Assembly (NCBI RefSeq): GCF_001050155.1
Contig: NZ_LFVY01000001.1
Span: forward strand, 186,001-250,000
From: Nitratireductor soli
GTDB taxonomy: Bacteria > Pseudomonadota > Alphaproteobacteria > Rhizobiales > Rhizobiaceae
Direction of reading: 5' to 3'
DNA length: 64,000 bases
Position 1 is the first letter of the stretch; every line of letters starts with the position of its first letter. Made by a program: the position numbers and the translations under genes. This document shows, in pieces, positions 34,921 to 44,404 of the stretch. Under the pieces are notes generated by a model. That model worked only from the letters and a program-made list of their open reading frames with translations, was not told the origin of the DNA and searched no databases.

Positions 34921-36182
34921 CGCCCGAGATCTGGATCACCGGCGGCATCATTCTCGGCCTGATCGTCCTGTCCTTCCTGTTTTCCGGCACGGAGACGGGC
35001 ATGACGGCCGTGTCGCGCGCCAGACTGCACACGCTGGAGGCCAATGGCGACCAGCGCGCCGACATCGTCAGCCGGCTGATCATGCGCCGCGACCGGCTGG
35101 TCGGTGCGCTGTTGATCGGCAATAATTTGGTCAACATCCTCGCCTCGGCGCTCACCACCAGCCTGTTCCTGCGGCTGTTCGGCGATGCCGGCGTGTTGTA
35201 TGCGACGGTGGTGATGACCGTTCTGCTGGTTATCTTCGCCGAGATCCTGCCGAAATCCTGGGCGCTGGCCCGGCCGGAGCAGTTTGCCCTCAGCGTCGCG
35301 CCTTTCGCCCGCATCGCGGTGTTCCTGTTCGGAATGCTGTCGTCGCTGGCCAACGCCGTGGTGCGCCTGCTTCTGTCGGTCTTCGGCGTCAATCTCATGA
35401 GCGGCGAATCGATGCTGTCGGCGCATGAGGAACTGCGCGGCACGGTCGAGGTGCTGCACCGCGAGGGCGCGGTGGTGAAGCAGGACCGCGACCGGGTCGG
35501 CGGCCTGCTCGACCTGCACGAGCTCGAAGTCTCCGACGTGATGATCCACCGCACGAACATGCGCTCGGTGAATGCCGACGAGGCGCCGGAGGCGGTGGTG
35601 CGGGAAATCCTGCAGAGCCCCTACACGCGCATTCCGATCTGGCGCGGCTCGACGGAGAACATCGTCGGCGTGGTGCATGCCAAGGATTTGCTCAGGGCGC
35701 TGGGCGACGTGGAGAACGATTACCGGAAGATCGACATCGGCAAGGTGGCGTCTAAGCCTTGGTTCGTGCCCGATACCACGACCTTGCAGGACCAGCTCAA
35801 CGCCTTCCTGCGGCGAAAAGCGCATATCGCCATCGTCGTCGACGAATATGGCGAGGTGGAGGGCCTGGTCACGCTGGAAGACATCATCGAGGAAATCGTC
35901 GGCGACATTTCCGACGAGCACGATGTGGAGGTCCAGGGCGTCAAGCAGGAGGCGGACGGCTCGATCGTCGTCGAAGGTTCCGTGCCGATCCGCGACCTGA
36001 ACCGGGCACTCGACTGGGATCTGCCCGACGAGGAGGCGACGACCATTGCCGGCCTCGTCATCCACGAGACGCAGTCCATCCCGGAGGAAAAGCAGGCCTT
36101 CACCTTCTTCGGCAAGCGCTTCATCGTCATGAAGCGCGACAAGAACCGCATCACGAGGTTGCGGATCAGGCCGCTGGCGTGA
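34917..36182 (+). CDS. CNNM/CorC (hemolysin-like) membrane transporter
   Basis: The 421-aa protein has an N-terminal CNNM domain with three or four membrane segments (GIILGLIVLSFLFSGTETGM with the conserved SGTETG). Two CBS domains follow at about residues 205-330, including LVTLEDIIEEIVGDISDEHD, and a CorC/HlyC C-terminal domain. Family members export magnesium or influence Mg/Co balance; the old hemolysin name is historical. The ATG overlaps the aroB stop codon, a coupling common in rhizobia. Confidence 0.9.
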   Translation: MTPEIWITGGIILGLIVLSFLFSGTETGMTAVSRARLHTLEANGDQRADIVSRLIMRRDRLVGALLIGNNLVNILASALTTSLFLRLFGDAGVLYATVVMTVLLVIFAEILPKSWALARPEQFALSVAPFARIAVFLFGMLSSLANAVVRLLLSVFGVNLMSGESMLSAHEELRGTVEVLHREGAVVKQDRDRVGGLLDLHELEVSDVMIHRTNMRSVNADEAPEAVVREILQSPYTRIPIWRGSTENIVGVVHAKDLLRALGDVENDYRKIDIGKVASKPWFVPDTTTLQDQLNAFLRRKAHIAIVVDEYGEVEGLVTLEDIIEEIVGDISDEHDVEVQGVKQEADGSIVVEGSVPIRDLNRALDWDLPDEEATTIAGLVIHETQSIPEEKQAFTFFGKRFIVMKRDKNRITRLRIRPLA

Positions 36183-36210
36183 GGGATGCTCTGAGATTGC
36201 CTATGATAAC

Positions 36211-36229
36211 CATGGTCATTGACCATGGT
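36211..36229. promoter_or_regulatory. Palindromic operator candidate of the Phd/PIN locus
   Basis: Perfect 19-bp inverted repeat ccatggtca t tgaccatgg, 44 bp upstream of the antitoxin start. Phd-type antitoxins repress their own operons by binding palindromes at this spacing, so this is a strong operator candidate. Confidence 0.6.
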
Positions 36230-36272
36230 CATTTTCGGAGCTAGCTTGTCCGGGCTTTCACGGAGGTCGGAG

Positions 36273-36512
36273 GTGACGGTGCAAGTCTCTAAATCGCAGT
36301 TCAAGGCGCGTGCGCTTGAGTATTTTCGACAGGTCGAGGCGACAGGCGAACCGCTGATTGTCACCGATCACGGCAGGCCGAGCCTTGAGATTCGGAAACT
36401 GGAGGCGGACACGGATGAGCGCGATCCGTTCGAAATCCTCAAGGGATCGGTAACGTTCTACGAGCGGCCATTCGATCCTGTCGACGAGGAGGAATGGGAA
36501 GCGCTCAAATGA
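36273..36512 (+). CDS. Type II antitoxin, Phd/YefM family
   Basis: The 79-aa protein has a Phd/YefM DNA-binding half (VSKSQFKARALEYFRQVEATGEPLIVTDHGRPSLEI) and an acidic C-terminal tail (ERPFDPVDEEEWEALK) that should neutralise the toxin. The GTG at 36273 has GGAGG 6 bp before it; a second GTG at 36279 is possible. The stop codon overlaps the toxin ATG. The pair sits between the CNNM gene and bolA, which are otherwise neighbours in related genomes. Confidence 0.85.
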   Translation: MTVQVSKSQFKARALEYFRQVEATGEPLIVTDHGRPSLEIRKLEADTDERDPFEILKGSVTFYERPFDPVDEEEWEALK

Positions 36513-36907
36513 TTGCCATCGACACGCATGTGCTCGTCTGGTGGGTGACCGGCGAGACGGGGAAACTGAGCGCAGCGGCGAAAAGAGCGCTCGACGATGC
36601 GCGCGGCGGCGGAAAGGTCTACGTCTCCTCGATCACCGCCTGGGAGATCGCGCTTCTCGTCGCCCGCCGCCGCCTGGTAATTGCCGACGATCCCATGCGG
36701 TGGCTTGCGACAGTCGGCCGCATCGGCGCGGTCGAGTACGTTCCGATCGACAATGAGATCGCGGTGCGAAGCACGCAATTGGGCGATGCGTTTCACAGGG
36801 ATCCGGCCGACCGCTACATCGTGGCCACCTGCCAGAAGCTGGCCGTGCCCCTTGTGACCGCCGACGAGAAAATCAGGCGCTATCCTCACGTCAGGACGAT
36901 CTGGTAG
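36509..36907 (+). CDS. Type II toxin, PIN-domain ribonuclease
   Basis: The 132-aa PIN protein of the VapC-like group shows the acidic catalytic set: Asp in IAIDTHVLVWWV, Glu in ITAWEIALL, Asp in RDPADRYIVATC and Asp in LVTADEKI. PIN toxins cleave RNA, often tRNA or rRNA, when the antitoxin is lost. It is translationally coupled to the Phd-type antitoxin by ATGA. It ends a few bases before bolA's convergent stop. Confidence 0.88.
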   Translation: MIAIDTHVLVWWVTGETGKLSAAAKRALDDARGGGKVYVSSITAWEIALLVARRRLVIADDPMRWLATVGRIGAVEYVPIDNEIAVRSTQLGDAFHRDPADRYIVATCQKLAVPLVTADEKIRRYPHVRTIW

Positions 36908-36913
36908 ACCGGC

Positions 36914-37195
36914 TCACCAGCGCGTCGGTTCGCCCGGCGCCGCCGGCTCGATGGCCAGTGCGTGGACGCTGTCCTTCAATTCTGCGGCCAGGAGATCGTT
37001 GACGGCGCGGTGGCGGGCGACGCGGCTCATGCCGGAAAACGCATCGGCGACGATGCGGACGCGAAAATGGGTCTCGCCCTTGCCGTCGAAATGCTCCTGA
37101 TGGCCCGCATGCAGGTGGCTTTCATTGATGACGGCGAGCCGCTCGGGAGAAAACGCCTCTGTCAGCTTGGTTTCGATCGCGGACTGGATGGACAA
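36914..37195 (-). CDS. bolA: BolA-family protein
   Basis: The 93-aa BolA/IbaG protein has the class pattern INESHLHAGHQEHFDGKGETHFRVRIVADAF with the cluster-binding His residues. BolA proteins work with monothiol glutaredoxins in Fe-S handling and iron sensing and may bind DNA. It is divergent from the DnaJ-like gene, the standard rhizobial arrangement. Confidence 0.9.
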   Translation of the reverse strand: MSIQSAIETKLTEAFSPERLAVINESHLHAGHQEHFDGKGETHFRVRIVADAFSGMSRVARHRAVNDLLAAELKDSVHALAIEPAAPGEPTRW

Positions 37196-37273
37196 TCGGG
37201 CCTCCTGCTACCATATGGGGGGAACCCCCGATTTCGGTTCGATTCAAAGCACGGTGCTTAGCTTCAACCTGTT

Positions 37274-37314
37274 GGAGCGTCCTTTGCGTGTCCGATTGGA
37301 CGCGTGGCGCTCTA
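37274..37314. repeat. RIME-like repeat, hairpin module only
   Basis: ggagcgtcctttgcg tgtccgattggacg cgtggcgctcta matches the outer hairpin module of the copies at 33604 and 48183 in reverse orientation; the rest of the element is absent. It lies between divergent bolA and dnaJ-like genes. Confidence 0.65.
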
Positions 37315-37400
37315 ATGTGAACTTTCGCTAAATGTCAATTCTTGTATCGTGGCCAGCAGCCGCCATACTTACCCACTGATTTGGTGTCACGCGGTCCGAT

Positions 37401-38018
37401 ATGAAACCCTACTCGAAATATTTCGAGAAAATACGCATTCGTCCCGACCCCCAGGCGGAGGCGAAGTCGCGCGCGCCGGGCTGCCAATGGGATGGCTGCC
37501 AGGAAGCGGGCCTGCACCGCGCGCCCGTCGGCCGGCACAGGGAAGGCGAGTATTTCCGCTTCTGTGTCGATCACGCGCGCGAATACAACAAGAATTACAA
37601 TTACTTCTCCGGCCTCAACTCCGGCGAAGTGGCGCGCTACCAGAAGGAAGCGCTGACCGGCCATCGCCCGACCTGGAAGATTACCGGCAATGGCGCTGCC
37701 AAGGCGGCGGCCGATTATTCGCCGATGCGTTCGGGCCGCGCCGGTTATCACAACCGCATGGGCGACCCGTTCAACCTGTTCGGCAGCCGGCGCGAGGCAG
37801 CGCAATCGCGCCAGCGGCGCCTGAAACCGCTTGAGGCCAAGGCGCTCGAAACACTGGGCCTCGGCGCACAAGCGACTAGCGCAGAGATCAAGGCGCGCTA
37901 TAAGAGCTTAGTGAAGCGTCATCATCCCGATGCGAATGGTGGCGACAGGGGCTCGGAAGACCGGCTCAGAAGCGTGCTTGAAGCCTACAGGCTGTTGAAA
38001 CAGGCGGGTTTCTGTTAA
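37401..38018 (+). CDS. DnaJ-like protein with C-terminal J domain
   Basis: The 205-aa protein has a C-terminal J domain at about residues 140-203 with the essential HPD in KRHHPDANGGDR. The N-terminal half is specific to alphaproteobacteria: MKPYSKYFEKIRIRPDP and a Cys/His pattern (CQWDGCQEAGLHRAP ... FCVDHAREYNKNYNYF) that could bind a metal. J domains stimulate Hsp70. The gene precedes cobS and is divergent from bolA, as in many Rhizobiales. Confidence 0.88.
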   Translation: MKPYSKYFEKIRIRPDPQAEAKSRAPGCQWDGCQEAGLHRAPVGRHREGEYFRFCVDHAREYNKNYNYFSGLNSGEVARYQKEALTGHRPTWKITGNGAAKAAADYSPMRSGRAGYHNRMGDPFNLFGSRREAAQSRQRRLKPLEAKALETLGLGAQATSAEIKARYKSLVKRHHPDANGGDRGSEDRLRSVLEAYRLLKQAGFC

Positions 38019-38094
38019 AGCCGCCGTCTGTTAAGACGCTCCGGAAAAAACCAGTTCAAGCGATGCAGGCAGGGGCCTGGCCGCTGGAGGCATG

Positions 38095-39081
38095 ATGAAC
38101 AAAATAGACCGCGATATCGCCAATTTGCCCGACACGACCGTTTCGGTGAAAGACACGTTCGGTTTCGAATCCGACCTTGTCATTCCAGCCTTCTCGGTGG
38201 CCGACAGCCATGTGCCGGATGTCGACCCCGATTACCTGTTCGACAAGCAGACGACGCTCGCCATCCTCGCCGGTTTCGCCCATAACCGCCGCGTCATGGT
38301 GTCGGGCTATCACGGCACCGGCAAATCGACGCATATCGAGCAGGTCGCGGCCCGCCTCAACTGGCCGTGCGTGCGCATCAATCTCGACAGCCATGTCTCC
38401 CGTATCGACCTGGTCGGCAAGGACGCCATCGTCGTCAAGGAAGGCAAGCAGGTCACCGAGTTCCGCGACGGCATCCTGCCCTGGGCCTATCAGCACAATG
38501 TGGCGCTGGTGTTCGACGAATACGACGCCGGCCGGCCGGACGTGATGTTCGTCATCCAGCGCGTGCTCGAATCGTCGGGCCGCCTGACCCTGCTCGACCA
38601 GAGCCGCGTCATCCGCCCGCATCCCGCCTTCCGCCTGTTCGCCACGGCCAACACGGTCGGCCTCGGCGACACGACCGGTCTCTACCACGGCACGCAGCAG
38701 ATCAACCAGGCGCAGATGGACCGCTGGTCCATCGTCACGACGCTCAACTACCTGCCGCATGACGACGAGGTGGCCATTGTCCAGGCCAAGGCCAAGCACT
38801 ACCAGAACGCCAAGGGCAAGGAGATCGTCTCGCGCATGGTGCGCGTCGCCGACCTGACGCGCTCGGCCTTCATGAACGGCGATCTGTCGACCGTGATGAG
38901 CCCGCGCACCGTCATCATGTGGGCGGAGAACGCCGAGATCTTCGGCGATGTCGGCTTTGCGTTCCGGCTGACCTTCCTCAACAAGTGCGACGAGCTGGAG
39001 CGTGCCGTGGTGGCCGAGTTCTACCAGCGCGCCTTCGGCGAGGAACTGCCGGAATCGGCCGCCAACGTGGCGCTCAGCTGA
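38095..39081 (+). CDS. cobS: Cobaltochelatase subunit CobS
   Basis: The 328-aa AAA+ ATPase is one of the three subunits (CobN, CobS, CobT) that insert cobalt into hydrogenobyrinic acid a,c-diamide in aerobic B12 synthesis. Walker A is GYHGTGKST, Walker [10 protein letters not shown], sensor region [11 protein letters not shown]. Two adjacent ATGs exist; the second (38095) is better spaced from GGAGG at 38086. cobT follows after one inserted gene. Confidence 0.95.
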   Translation: MNKIDRDIANLPDTTVSVKDTFGFESDLVIPAFSVADSHVPDVDPDYLFDKQTTLAILAGFAHNRRVMVSGYHGTGKSTHIEQVAARLNWPCVRINLDSHVSRIDLVGKDAIVVKEGKQVTEFRDGILPWAYQHNVALVFDEYDAGRPDVMFVIQRVLESSGRLTLLDQSRVIRPHPAFRLFATANTVGLGDTTGLYHGTQQINQAQMDRWSIVTTLNYLPHDDEVAIVQAKAKHYQNAKGKEIVSRMVRVADLTRSAFMNGDLSTVMSPRTVIMWAENAEIFGDVGFAFRLTFLNKCDELERAVVAEFYQRAFGEELPESAANVALS

Positions 39082-39093
39082 AAGGGGAAGACG

Positions 39094-39441
39094 ATGCATT
39101 ATCAGGGCGGATGCCATTGCGGCGCGGTGCGCTACAATGTCGAGGTGGATCTTTCCAGCCCGATCACCTGCAATTGTTCCTATTGCGGCAAGCGCGGCAG
39201 CGTCCTCGCCTTCACGCCGGCGGAGAATTTCGCGCTCGAGGCGGGCGCCGACAGCCTGACGGAGTATCGCTTCAACACCAACACGATCGAGCACCTCTTC
39301 TGCTCCGTCTGCGGTATGGAATCCTTTGCCAGGGGAGCGATGCCCGACGGTACGAAAATGGCTGCCGTCAACGTCCGTTGTCTGGACGGCGTGGACGTGG
39401 CGGCGCTCAGCATTCATGAGGTCGATGGCCGCTCCCGCTGA
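39094..39441 (+). CDS. GFA/CENP-V-domain zinc protein
   Basis: The 115-aa protein has the GFA domain with zinc-binding cysteines [20 protein letters not shown] and [13 protein letters not shown]. Some family members bind glutathione adducts; most are uncharacterised. It starts 12 bp after cobS with ggggaag as ribosome-binding site and ends 20 bp before cobT, so it is co-transcribed with the cobaltochelatase subunits. The reason for that position is unclear. Confidence 0.88.
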   Translation: MHYQGGCHCGAVRYNVEVDLSSPITCNCSYCGKRGSVLAFTPAENFALEAGADSLTEYRFNTNTIEHLFCSVCGMESFARGAMPDGTKMAAVNVRCLDGVDVAALSIHEVDGRSR

Positions 39442-39461
39442 GCGGCCCGAGAAACACGCCC

Positions 39462-41348
39462 GTGAGCCAGTCGAACCGCAAGCCAGGACAGCCCAACGAA
39501 GCACCGCTCGACCCGTTCAAGCGGGCGGTGACGGCCTGCATGCGCGCGGTCTCCGGCGACCACGAGCTCGACGTCACCTTCTCGAAGGACAAGCCGGCCC
39601 TGACCGGCAGCCGGGCGCGCCTGCCCGACCTGCCGAAGAAGCCGACCGCCGAGGCGCTGCATGTGACGCGCGGCATCGGCGATTCCATGGCGCTGCGCCG
39701 TGCCTGTCATGACGCCAATTTGCACCGCCGGCTGGCGCCGGAGGGCAAGGAGGCGCGCGCCATCTTCGACGCGGTCGAGCAGGCGCGCGTCGAGGCGATC
39801 GGCGCGCGGGCCATGCAGGGCATGGGCGACAATCTGGCCGCCATGCTGGAGGACAAATACGCCCGCGCCAGCCTGGCCGACGTCGCCAGCAAGGCCGATG
39901 CGCCGCTCGAGGAAGCCATCGCCCTGATGGTGCGCGAGAAGCTGACCGGCCGCCCGGTGCCGCAGAGCGGCGCGAAGATGGTCGACCTGTGGCGCGACTG
40001 GGTCGAGGACAAGGCCGCCGGCAATATCGACGCGCTGACCGGCCGGATCGAAGACCAGGACGGCTTCGCCCGCGCCGTGCGCGATCTCCTGACCTCCATC
40101 GATCTCGGCGAGGAACTGGCCGAGGAAGAGCAGACCGACGACAGCGACGACGACAGCGACGCGCCGGAATCGCAGGAGCAATCCGAGGAGAGCCAGGAAG
40201 ACGATTCCGGCGGCGAGGAAAGCGAGGGCGAGGAATCGGGCGGCGAGAGCGACGATACCGAGACCGGCGAGAGCGAGGCGGGCGACACCACGGCGGAAGA
40301 CGTATCCGACGATGACGAGCTCGATTCGGAGACGCCGGGCGAGGCGCGCCGGCCCGACCACCCGTTCGACCAGGCAGCGCGCGAGATCGACTACAAGGTC
40401 TTCACCACGGATTTCGACGAGACCGTCGGCGCCGAGGAATTATGCGACGAGGAAGAACTCGACCGGCTGCGCGCCTTCCTCGACAAGCAGCTCGCCAATC
40501 TGTCGGGCGTCGTCGGGCGGCTCGCCAACCGGCTGCAACGCCGCCTGATGGCGCAGCAGAACCGCTCCTGGGATTTCGACCTGGAGGAGGGTGTGCTCGA
40601 TTCGGCGCGGCTGGTGCGGCTGGTCATCGACCCAATGCAGCCCTTATCCTTCAAGCAGGAGCGCGATACGAATTTCCGCGACACGGTGGTGACGCTGGTG
40701 CTCGACAATTCGGGCTCCATGCGCGGCCGGCCGATCACCGTCGCCGCCACCTGCGCCGATATCCTGGCCCGCACGCTGGAGCGCTGCGGTGTGCGGGTGG
40801 AAATCCTCGGCTTCACCACGCGGGCGTGGAAGGGCGGCCAGGCGCGCGAGAAATGGCTGAAGGACGGCAAGCCCACAAGCCCCGGCCGGCTCAACGACCT
40901 GCGCCACATCATCTACAAGAGCGCCGACGCGCCCTGGCGGCGCGCCCGGCGCAATCTCGGCCTGATGATGCGCGAGGGGCTGCTCAAGGAGAACATCGAC
41001 GGCGAGGCGCTTTTGTGGGCGCATCAGCGGCTGATCGCCCGGCCCGAGCAGCGCAAGATCCTGATGATGATCTCCGACGGCGCGCCCGTCGACGATTCGA
41101 CGCTGTCGGTCAATCCGGGCAATTATCTGGAGCGGCACCTGCGCGGCGTGATCGAGCTGATCGAGACGCGCTCGCCGGTCGAGCTTCTGGCCATCGGCAT
41201 CGGCCATGACGTGACGCGCTACTATCGCCGCGCGGTGACCATCGTCGATGCGGAGGAACTGGCCGGCGCGATGACCGAGCAGCTTGCCTCGCTGTTCGAG
41301 GATGAAAGCGCGCGCCGTGGCGGCGGGCGCATGCGCCGTGCGGGCTGA
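39462..41348 (+). CDS. cobT: Cobaltochelatase subunit CobT
   Basis: The 628-aa protein starts with GTG. It has an N-terminal helical region, a very acidic Ser/Glu/Asp stretch at about residues 220-300 and a C-terminal von Willebrand A domain with the MIDAS motif [10 protein letters not shown]. CobT joins CobS as the AAA+ chaperone complex that drives CobN. The acidic linker is normal for CobT. The frame overlaps the following gene only if that gene uses an early start. Confidence 0.95.
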   Translation: MSQSNRKPGQPNEAPLDPFKRAVTACMRAVSGDHELDVTFSKDKPALTGSRARLPDLPKKPTAEALHVTRGIGDSMALRRACHDANLHRRLAPEGKEARAIFDAVEQARVEAIGARAMQGMGDNLAAMLEDKYARASLADVASKADAPLEEAIALMVREKLTGRPVPQSGAKMVDLWRDWVEDKAAGNIDALTGRIEDQDGFARAVRDLLTSIDLGEELAEEEQTDDSDDDSDAPESQEQSEESQEDDSGGEESEGEESGGESDDTETGESEAGDTTAEDVSDDDELDSETPGEARRPDHPFDQAAREIDYKVFTTDFDETVGAEELCDEEELDRLRAFLDKQLANLSGVVGRLANRLQRRLMAQQNRSWDFDLEEGVLDSARLVRLVIDPMQPLSFKQERDTNFRDTVVTLVLDNSGSMRGRPITVAATCADILARTLERCGVRVEILGFTTRAWKGGQAREKWLKDGKPTSPGRLNDLRHIIYKSADAPWRRARRNLGLMMREGLLKENIDGEALLWAHQRLIARPEQRKILMMISDGAPVDDSTLSVNPGNYLERHLRGVIELIETRSPVELLAIGIGHDVTRYYRRAVTIVDAEELAGAMTEQLASLFEDESARRGGGRMRRAG

Positions 41349-41379
41349 AGGGCCCACTCTTTCGGGTTTCTGCGCCGGC

Positions 41380-42441
41380 GTGCTCTCGCGATGCATCGTT
41401 GCAGGCGTCATCCCGGCCAGCGCTTCGCGCTTCCGGGACGACGGGTTCTGGCGTAGGGCAGCTCTTGCGGCCGTCGTTGCGCTCATCGCCCCCGCGGTCA
41501 GCGCCCAGGAAGCAGCCATTCCCATGGTGGTCAACAGCACGCCGATCCGGCATTTCGCCATCGGGTCCCATGAAACGCGCTTCGGCCCGCTGGAGTTCGT
41601 CGGCGGGTTGTCGATGACCTCGCCGGTCAGCCATTTCGGCGCATTTTCCTCGTTTCGCTTTTCGCAGCCGGGAGCCGATTTCATCGGTGTCGCCGATACG
41701 GGATTCTGGTTCTTCGGCCGTGTGATGCGCGACATGACGGGCACGCCGGTGGGCTTCGCCAATTTCAGCATGCAGCCGATGGTCGATGGCAATGGCCAGT
41801 CGACCCGCGAGAAATGGACCACCGACGCGGAAGGGATCGCGCTCAAGGGCGATCTCGCCACCGTCAGCTTCGAGCGGGAGCATCGGGTCGCGGAGTTCCA
41901 TATCGAGCGTGACGCCATGGGCGCGGCGATCGGGGAACTCGATTTCCTCGTGCCGCGCCACGAGTTGCGCAACAATCGTGGCTTCGAGACGGTTGCCTAC
42001 GCGCCCGACGACGGGCCGCTCGGCGGCGCGCGCGTCGTCGTTTCCGAGCGCAGCATCGACGTCAACGGCAATTGTTTCGCCGCCGTGCTGGAAGGCCCGC
42101 TGAAGGGTGTCTTCGCGGTGACGCGCAGCGATGGGTTCGACATCACGGACGGCGCTTTCCTGCCCGATGGCGATCTGCTGCTGCTCGAGCGGCGGTTCAC
42201 GCTGGCCGACGGCGTGGCGATGCGGCTGAGGCGCATCGCTGGCGACAGCATCGTGCCCGGCGGGCTCGCCGACGGACCGGTGCTTTTCACCGCCGACATG
42301 AATTACCAGATCGACAATATGGAAGCGCTCGACGTGTGGACGCGCATCGACGGGGCGACGATGGTGTCGATCATGTCCGACGACAATCATTCGCTCCTGC
42401 AGCGCAATCTTTATCTGGAGTTCAGGCTGGTGGAGGAGTGA
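41380..42441 (+). CDS. Exported esterase-like phytase-family protein
   Basis: The protein, about 350 aa, belongs to the esterase-like activity of phytase (phytase-like) family, with GPLEFVGGLSM, DTGFWFFGRV, NRGFETVAYAPDDGPLGGARVVVSE and DNHSLLQRNLYLEF. It is predicted to fold as a beta-propeller and act in the periplasm. The start is uncertain: the frame is open back to 41284 inside cobT, with GTGs at 41338 and 41380 and no good ribosome-binding site. The export signal is RRAALAAVVALIAPAVSAQ. Bases 41407-41446, upstream of the signal, are a dispersed hairpin repeat. Confidence 0.75.
   Translation: MLSRCIVAGVIPASASRFRDDGFWRRAALAAVVALIAPAVSAQEAAIPMVVNSTPIRHFAIGSHETRFGPLEFVGGLSMTSPVSHFGAFSSFRFSQPGADFIGVADTGFWFFGRVMRDMTGTPVGFANFSMQPMVDGNGQSTREKWTTDAEGIALKGDLATVSFEREHRVAEFHIERDAMGAAIGELDFLVPRHELRNNRGFETVAYAPDDGPLGGARVVVSERSIDVNGNCFAAVLEGPLKGVFAVTRSDGFDITDGAFLPDGDLLLLERRFTLADGVAMRLRRIAGDSIVPGGLADGPVLFTADMNYQIDNMEALDVWTRIDGATMVSIMSDDNHSLLQRNLYLEFRLVEE
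41407..41446. repeat. GTCATCCCGG hairpin repeat inside the phytase-like gene start
   Basis: gtcatcccggccagcgcttcgcgcttccgggacgac is a hairpin of the same type as 53926-53966. If translation starts at 41380 or earlier it is read through in frame (VIPASASRFRDD). Confidence 0.6.
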
Positions 42442-42463
42442 GTGGGCGGGCTGCCGGCATCCG

Positions 42464-42607
42464 GCGCCAGGCGCCCTCGTGGTTCGACAGGCTCACCATG
42501 AGGGCTGTTGAGGGGTCAATCCTCGAGCGCGACCTGTCGTTTTGGCAAGCATCATCATTCCAGTAGCCCTCATCCTGAGCTTGTCGAAGGGCGAGGGCGC
42601 TTGGCGC
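42464..42607. repeat. Intergenic palindrome, TTCGACA family
   Basis: 43-nt imperfect arms at 42464-42506 and 42565-42607 (cctcgtggttcgacaggctc...; ...ctgagcttgtcgaagggcg). It lies between the convergent phytase-like gene and hyuB. It relates to the palindromes at 4458-4536 and 23555-23745. Confidence 0.8.
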
Positions 42608-42636
42608 AAGCGATCTGTCAGCCGCAGCGCCGCACC

Positions 42637-44385
42637 TCAACGGTGACGCAATGCTGCCGTCGCCGCCTCGTCAACCGCCGTCTGATCCCCACTCAACACC
42701 ACGCCGAACAGCCTCTCCGCCTCTGCCGTCGTGTAGTAGCCGAGCGCCACGTCGTGCAGCACCTTTTCCGGCGCGCGCCTGAACGGATCCCCATAGCCGC
42801 CGCCGCCCGGGGTGCCGACCGCCACGCGGTCGCCGGCCTTCAGCGGAATGTCCTGCTCCTTCGACAGGTGCTTGGGCACATGCGCCTGGCCGTCGCGCCA
42901 GACGGTCACCTCATTGACCTTGCCGTCGCCGCCGCCAAGCACGCCCTGCGGGCCGGTGCGGCCGTGGTCCATGACGAAGGAGGCGCGCGCCTCGCCGCGC
43001 AGCAGCTCCACCTCGTAGGCGAGACCGAACCCGCCGCGCTGGCGGCCGGCGCCGCCCGAGCCCTCGCGCAGCGCATAGCGCCGGTAAAGCACGGGAAAAG
43101 CCTGCTCCATCACCTCGACCGGCGGCGATTTGGAAATGCCAATGGTCGAGCAGCCATTGGTCAGCCCGTCATGGTCGGCGTTGCCGCCATAGCCGCCGCC
43201 GGAAATCTGGTACATGACGAAATCGCGCCCGCGCGCCGGGTCGCTGCCGCCCAGCGCGAAATTGCCGCTCGAGCCGGCCGGCGCCGCCGTCACCTTGTCG
43301 GGCAGCGCCTTGACCATGGCGGCGAAGACGGCCTCGGCGATGCGCTGCGAGACCTCGGCCGCGCAGCCCGAGACCGGGCGCGGATAATGCGCGTCGAGGA
43401 AGGTGCCTTCCGGCCGCTTGACGATCAGCGGTTCGAAGGCGCCGGCGCTGAGCGGCACTTCCGGGAAGATGTGGCGCATCGCCAGGTAGACGGAGGACAG
43501 CGTCGTCGCCAGCACGCTGTTCATCGGGCCGGCGCAGGGCGGGCTGGAGCCGGCGAAATCGAAGGTCAGCGTGTCGCCCTTCTTCTCAATCGCCAGTGCG
43601 ATGGTCAGCGGCGCGTCGACCACGCCATCGGAATCCACATAGGCCTCGCCGCGATAGACGCCGTCGGGGATCGGCGCGATCAGCGCCCGCATCTGGGTGG
43701 CGGCGCGGCCGCGCAGCTCAGCGACCGCCTGGCGCACCGTGTCGTCCCCATAGCGGTCGAGCACCTCTCCCAGCCGCTCCGCGCCCACTTCCAGCGCCGC
43801 CCCCTGCGCGCGGATGTCGCCGATGCGCTGGTCGGCGACGCGGATGTTGGATGATATGATGGCGTAGATTTCCTGGTCGAGTTGCCCTTTCTTGAACAGC
43901 TTGACCGGCGGCAGGCGCAGGCCTTCCTGTTCGACCGCCGTGGCCGAGGCCGAGAAGCCGCCCGGCACCGCGCCGCCGATGTCGGGCCAATGGCCGGTGT
44001 TGGACAGCCAGCAGAAGATCTTGCCGTCGCGCCAGACCGGCATGGCGAAGCGCACGTCCATCAGATGCGTGCCGCCCAGATAGGGGTCGTTGACGATGTA
44101 GATGTCGCCGGGCTCGGGTGCTGCGGTGATGCCTTGGGCGATGCGCTCGATCAGCGTCTTCGTCGAGTACTGCATGACGCCGACGAAGACCGGCAGCCCG
44201 CCCGCCCCTTGCGCGATCAGCGCGCCGTCCTCGGCCGCATAGATGCCGTCCGAGCGATCGTTGGCCTCGGCAATGACGGGCGAGAAGGCGGCGCGCGAAA
44301 AGGTCAGGTCCATCTCGTCGCACACCTGCTGGAGTGCCGCCTGGATGACGGAGAGGGTGATGGCGTCGAGGGGAGGGTTCGTCAT
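42637..44385 (-). CDS. hyuB: Hydantoinase B/oxoprolinase-family subunit
   Basis: The 582-aa HyuB-family protein opens with TLSVIQAALQQVCDEMDLTFSRAAFSPVIAE and contains GDIYIVNDPYLGGTHLMD, NTGHWPDIGG and ATPGGGGYGDP-like ending. With HyuA it forms an ATP-dependent amidohydrolase acting on hydantoins, 5-oxoproline or related cyclic amides; acetophenone carboxylases and caprolactamases are close relatives. It is separated from hyuA by a 38-bp-arm palindrome. Substrate is not determinable here. Confidence 0.88.
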   Translation of the reverse strand: MTNPPLDAITLSVIQAALQQVCDEMDLTFSRAAFSPVIAEANDRSDGIYAAEDGALIAQGAGGLPVFVGVMQYSTKTLIERIAQGITAAPEPGDIYIVNDPYLGGTHLMDVRFAMPVWRDGKIFCWLSNTGHWPDIGGAVPGGFSASATAVEQEGLRLPPVKLFKKGQLDQEIYAIISSNIRVADQRIGDIRAQGAALEVGAERLGEVLDRYGDDTVRQAVAELRGRAATQMRALIAPIPDGVYRGEAYVDSDGVVDAPLTIALAIEKKGDTLTFDFAGSSPPCAGPMNSVLATTLSSVYLAMRHIFPEVPLSAGAFEPLIVKRPEGTFLDAHYPRPVSGCAAEVSQRIAEAVFAAMVKALPDKVTAAPAGSSGNFALGGSDPARGRDFVMYQISGGGYGGNADHDGLTNGCSTIGISKSPPVEVMEQAFPVLYRRYALREGSGGAGRQRGGFGLAYEVELLRGEARASFVMDHGRTGPQGVLGGGDGKVNEVTVWRDGQAHVPKHLSKEQDIPLKAGDRVAVGTPGGGGYGDPFRRAPEKVLHDVALGYYTTAEAERLFGVVLSGDQTAVDEAATAALRHR

Positions 44386-44404
44386 TGGATGTCTCCGCCG
44401 AAGG

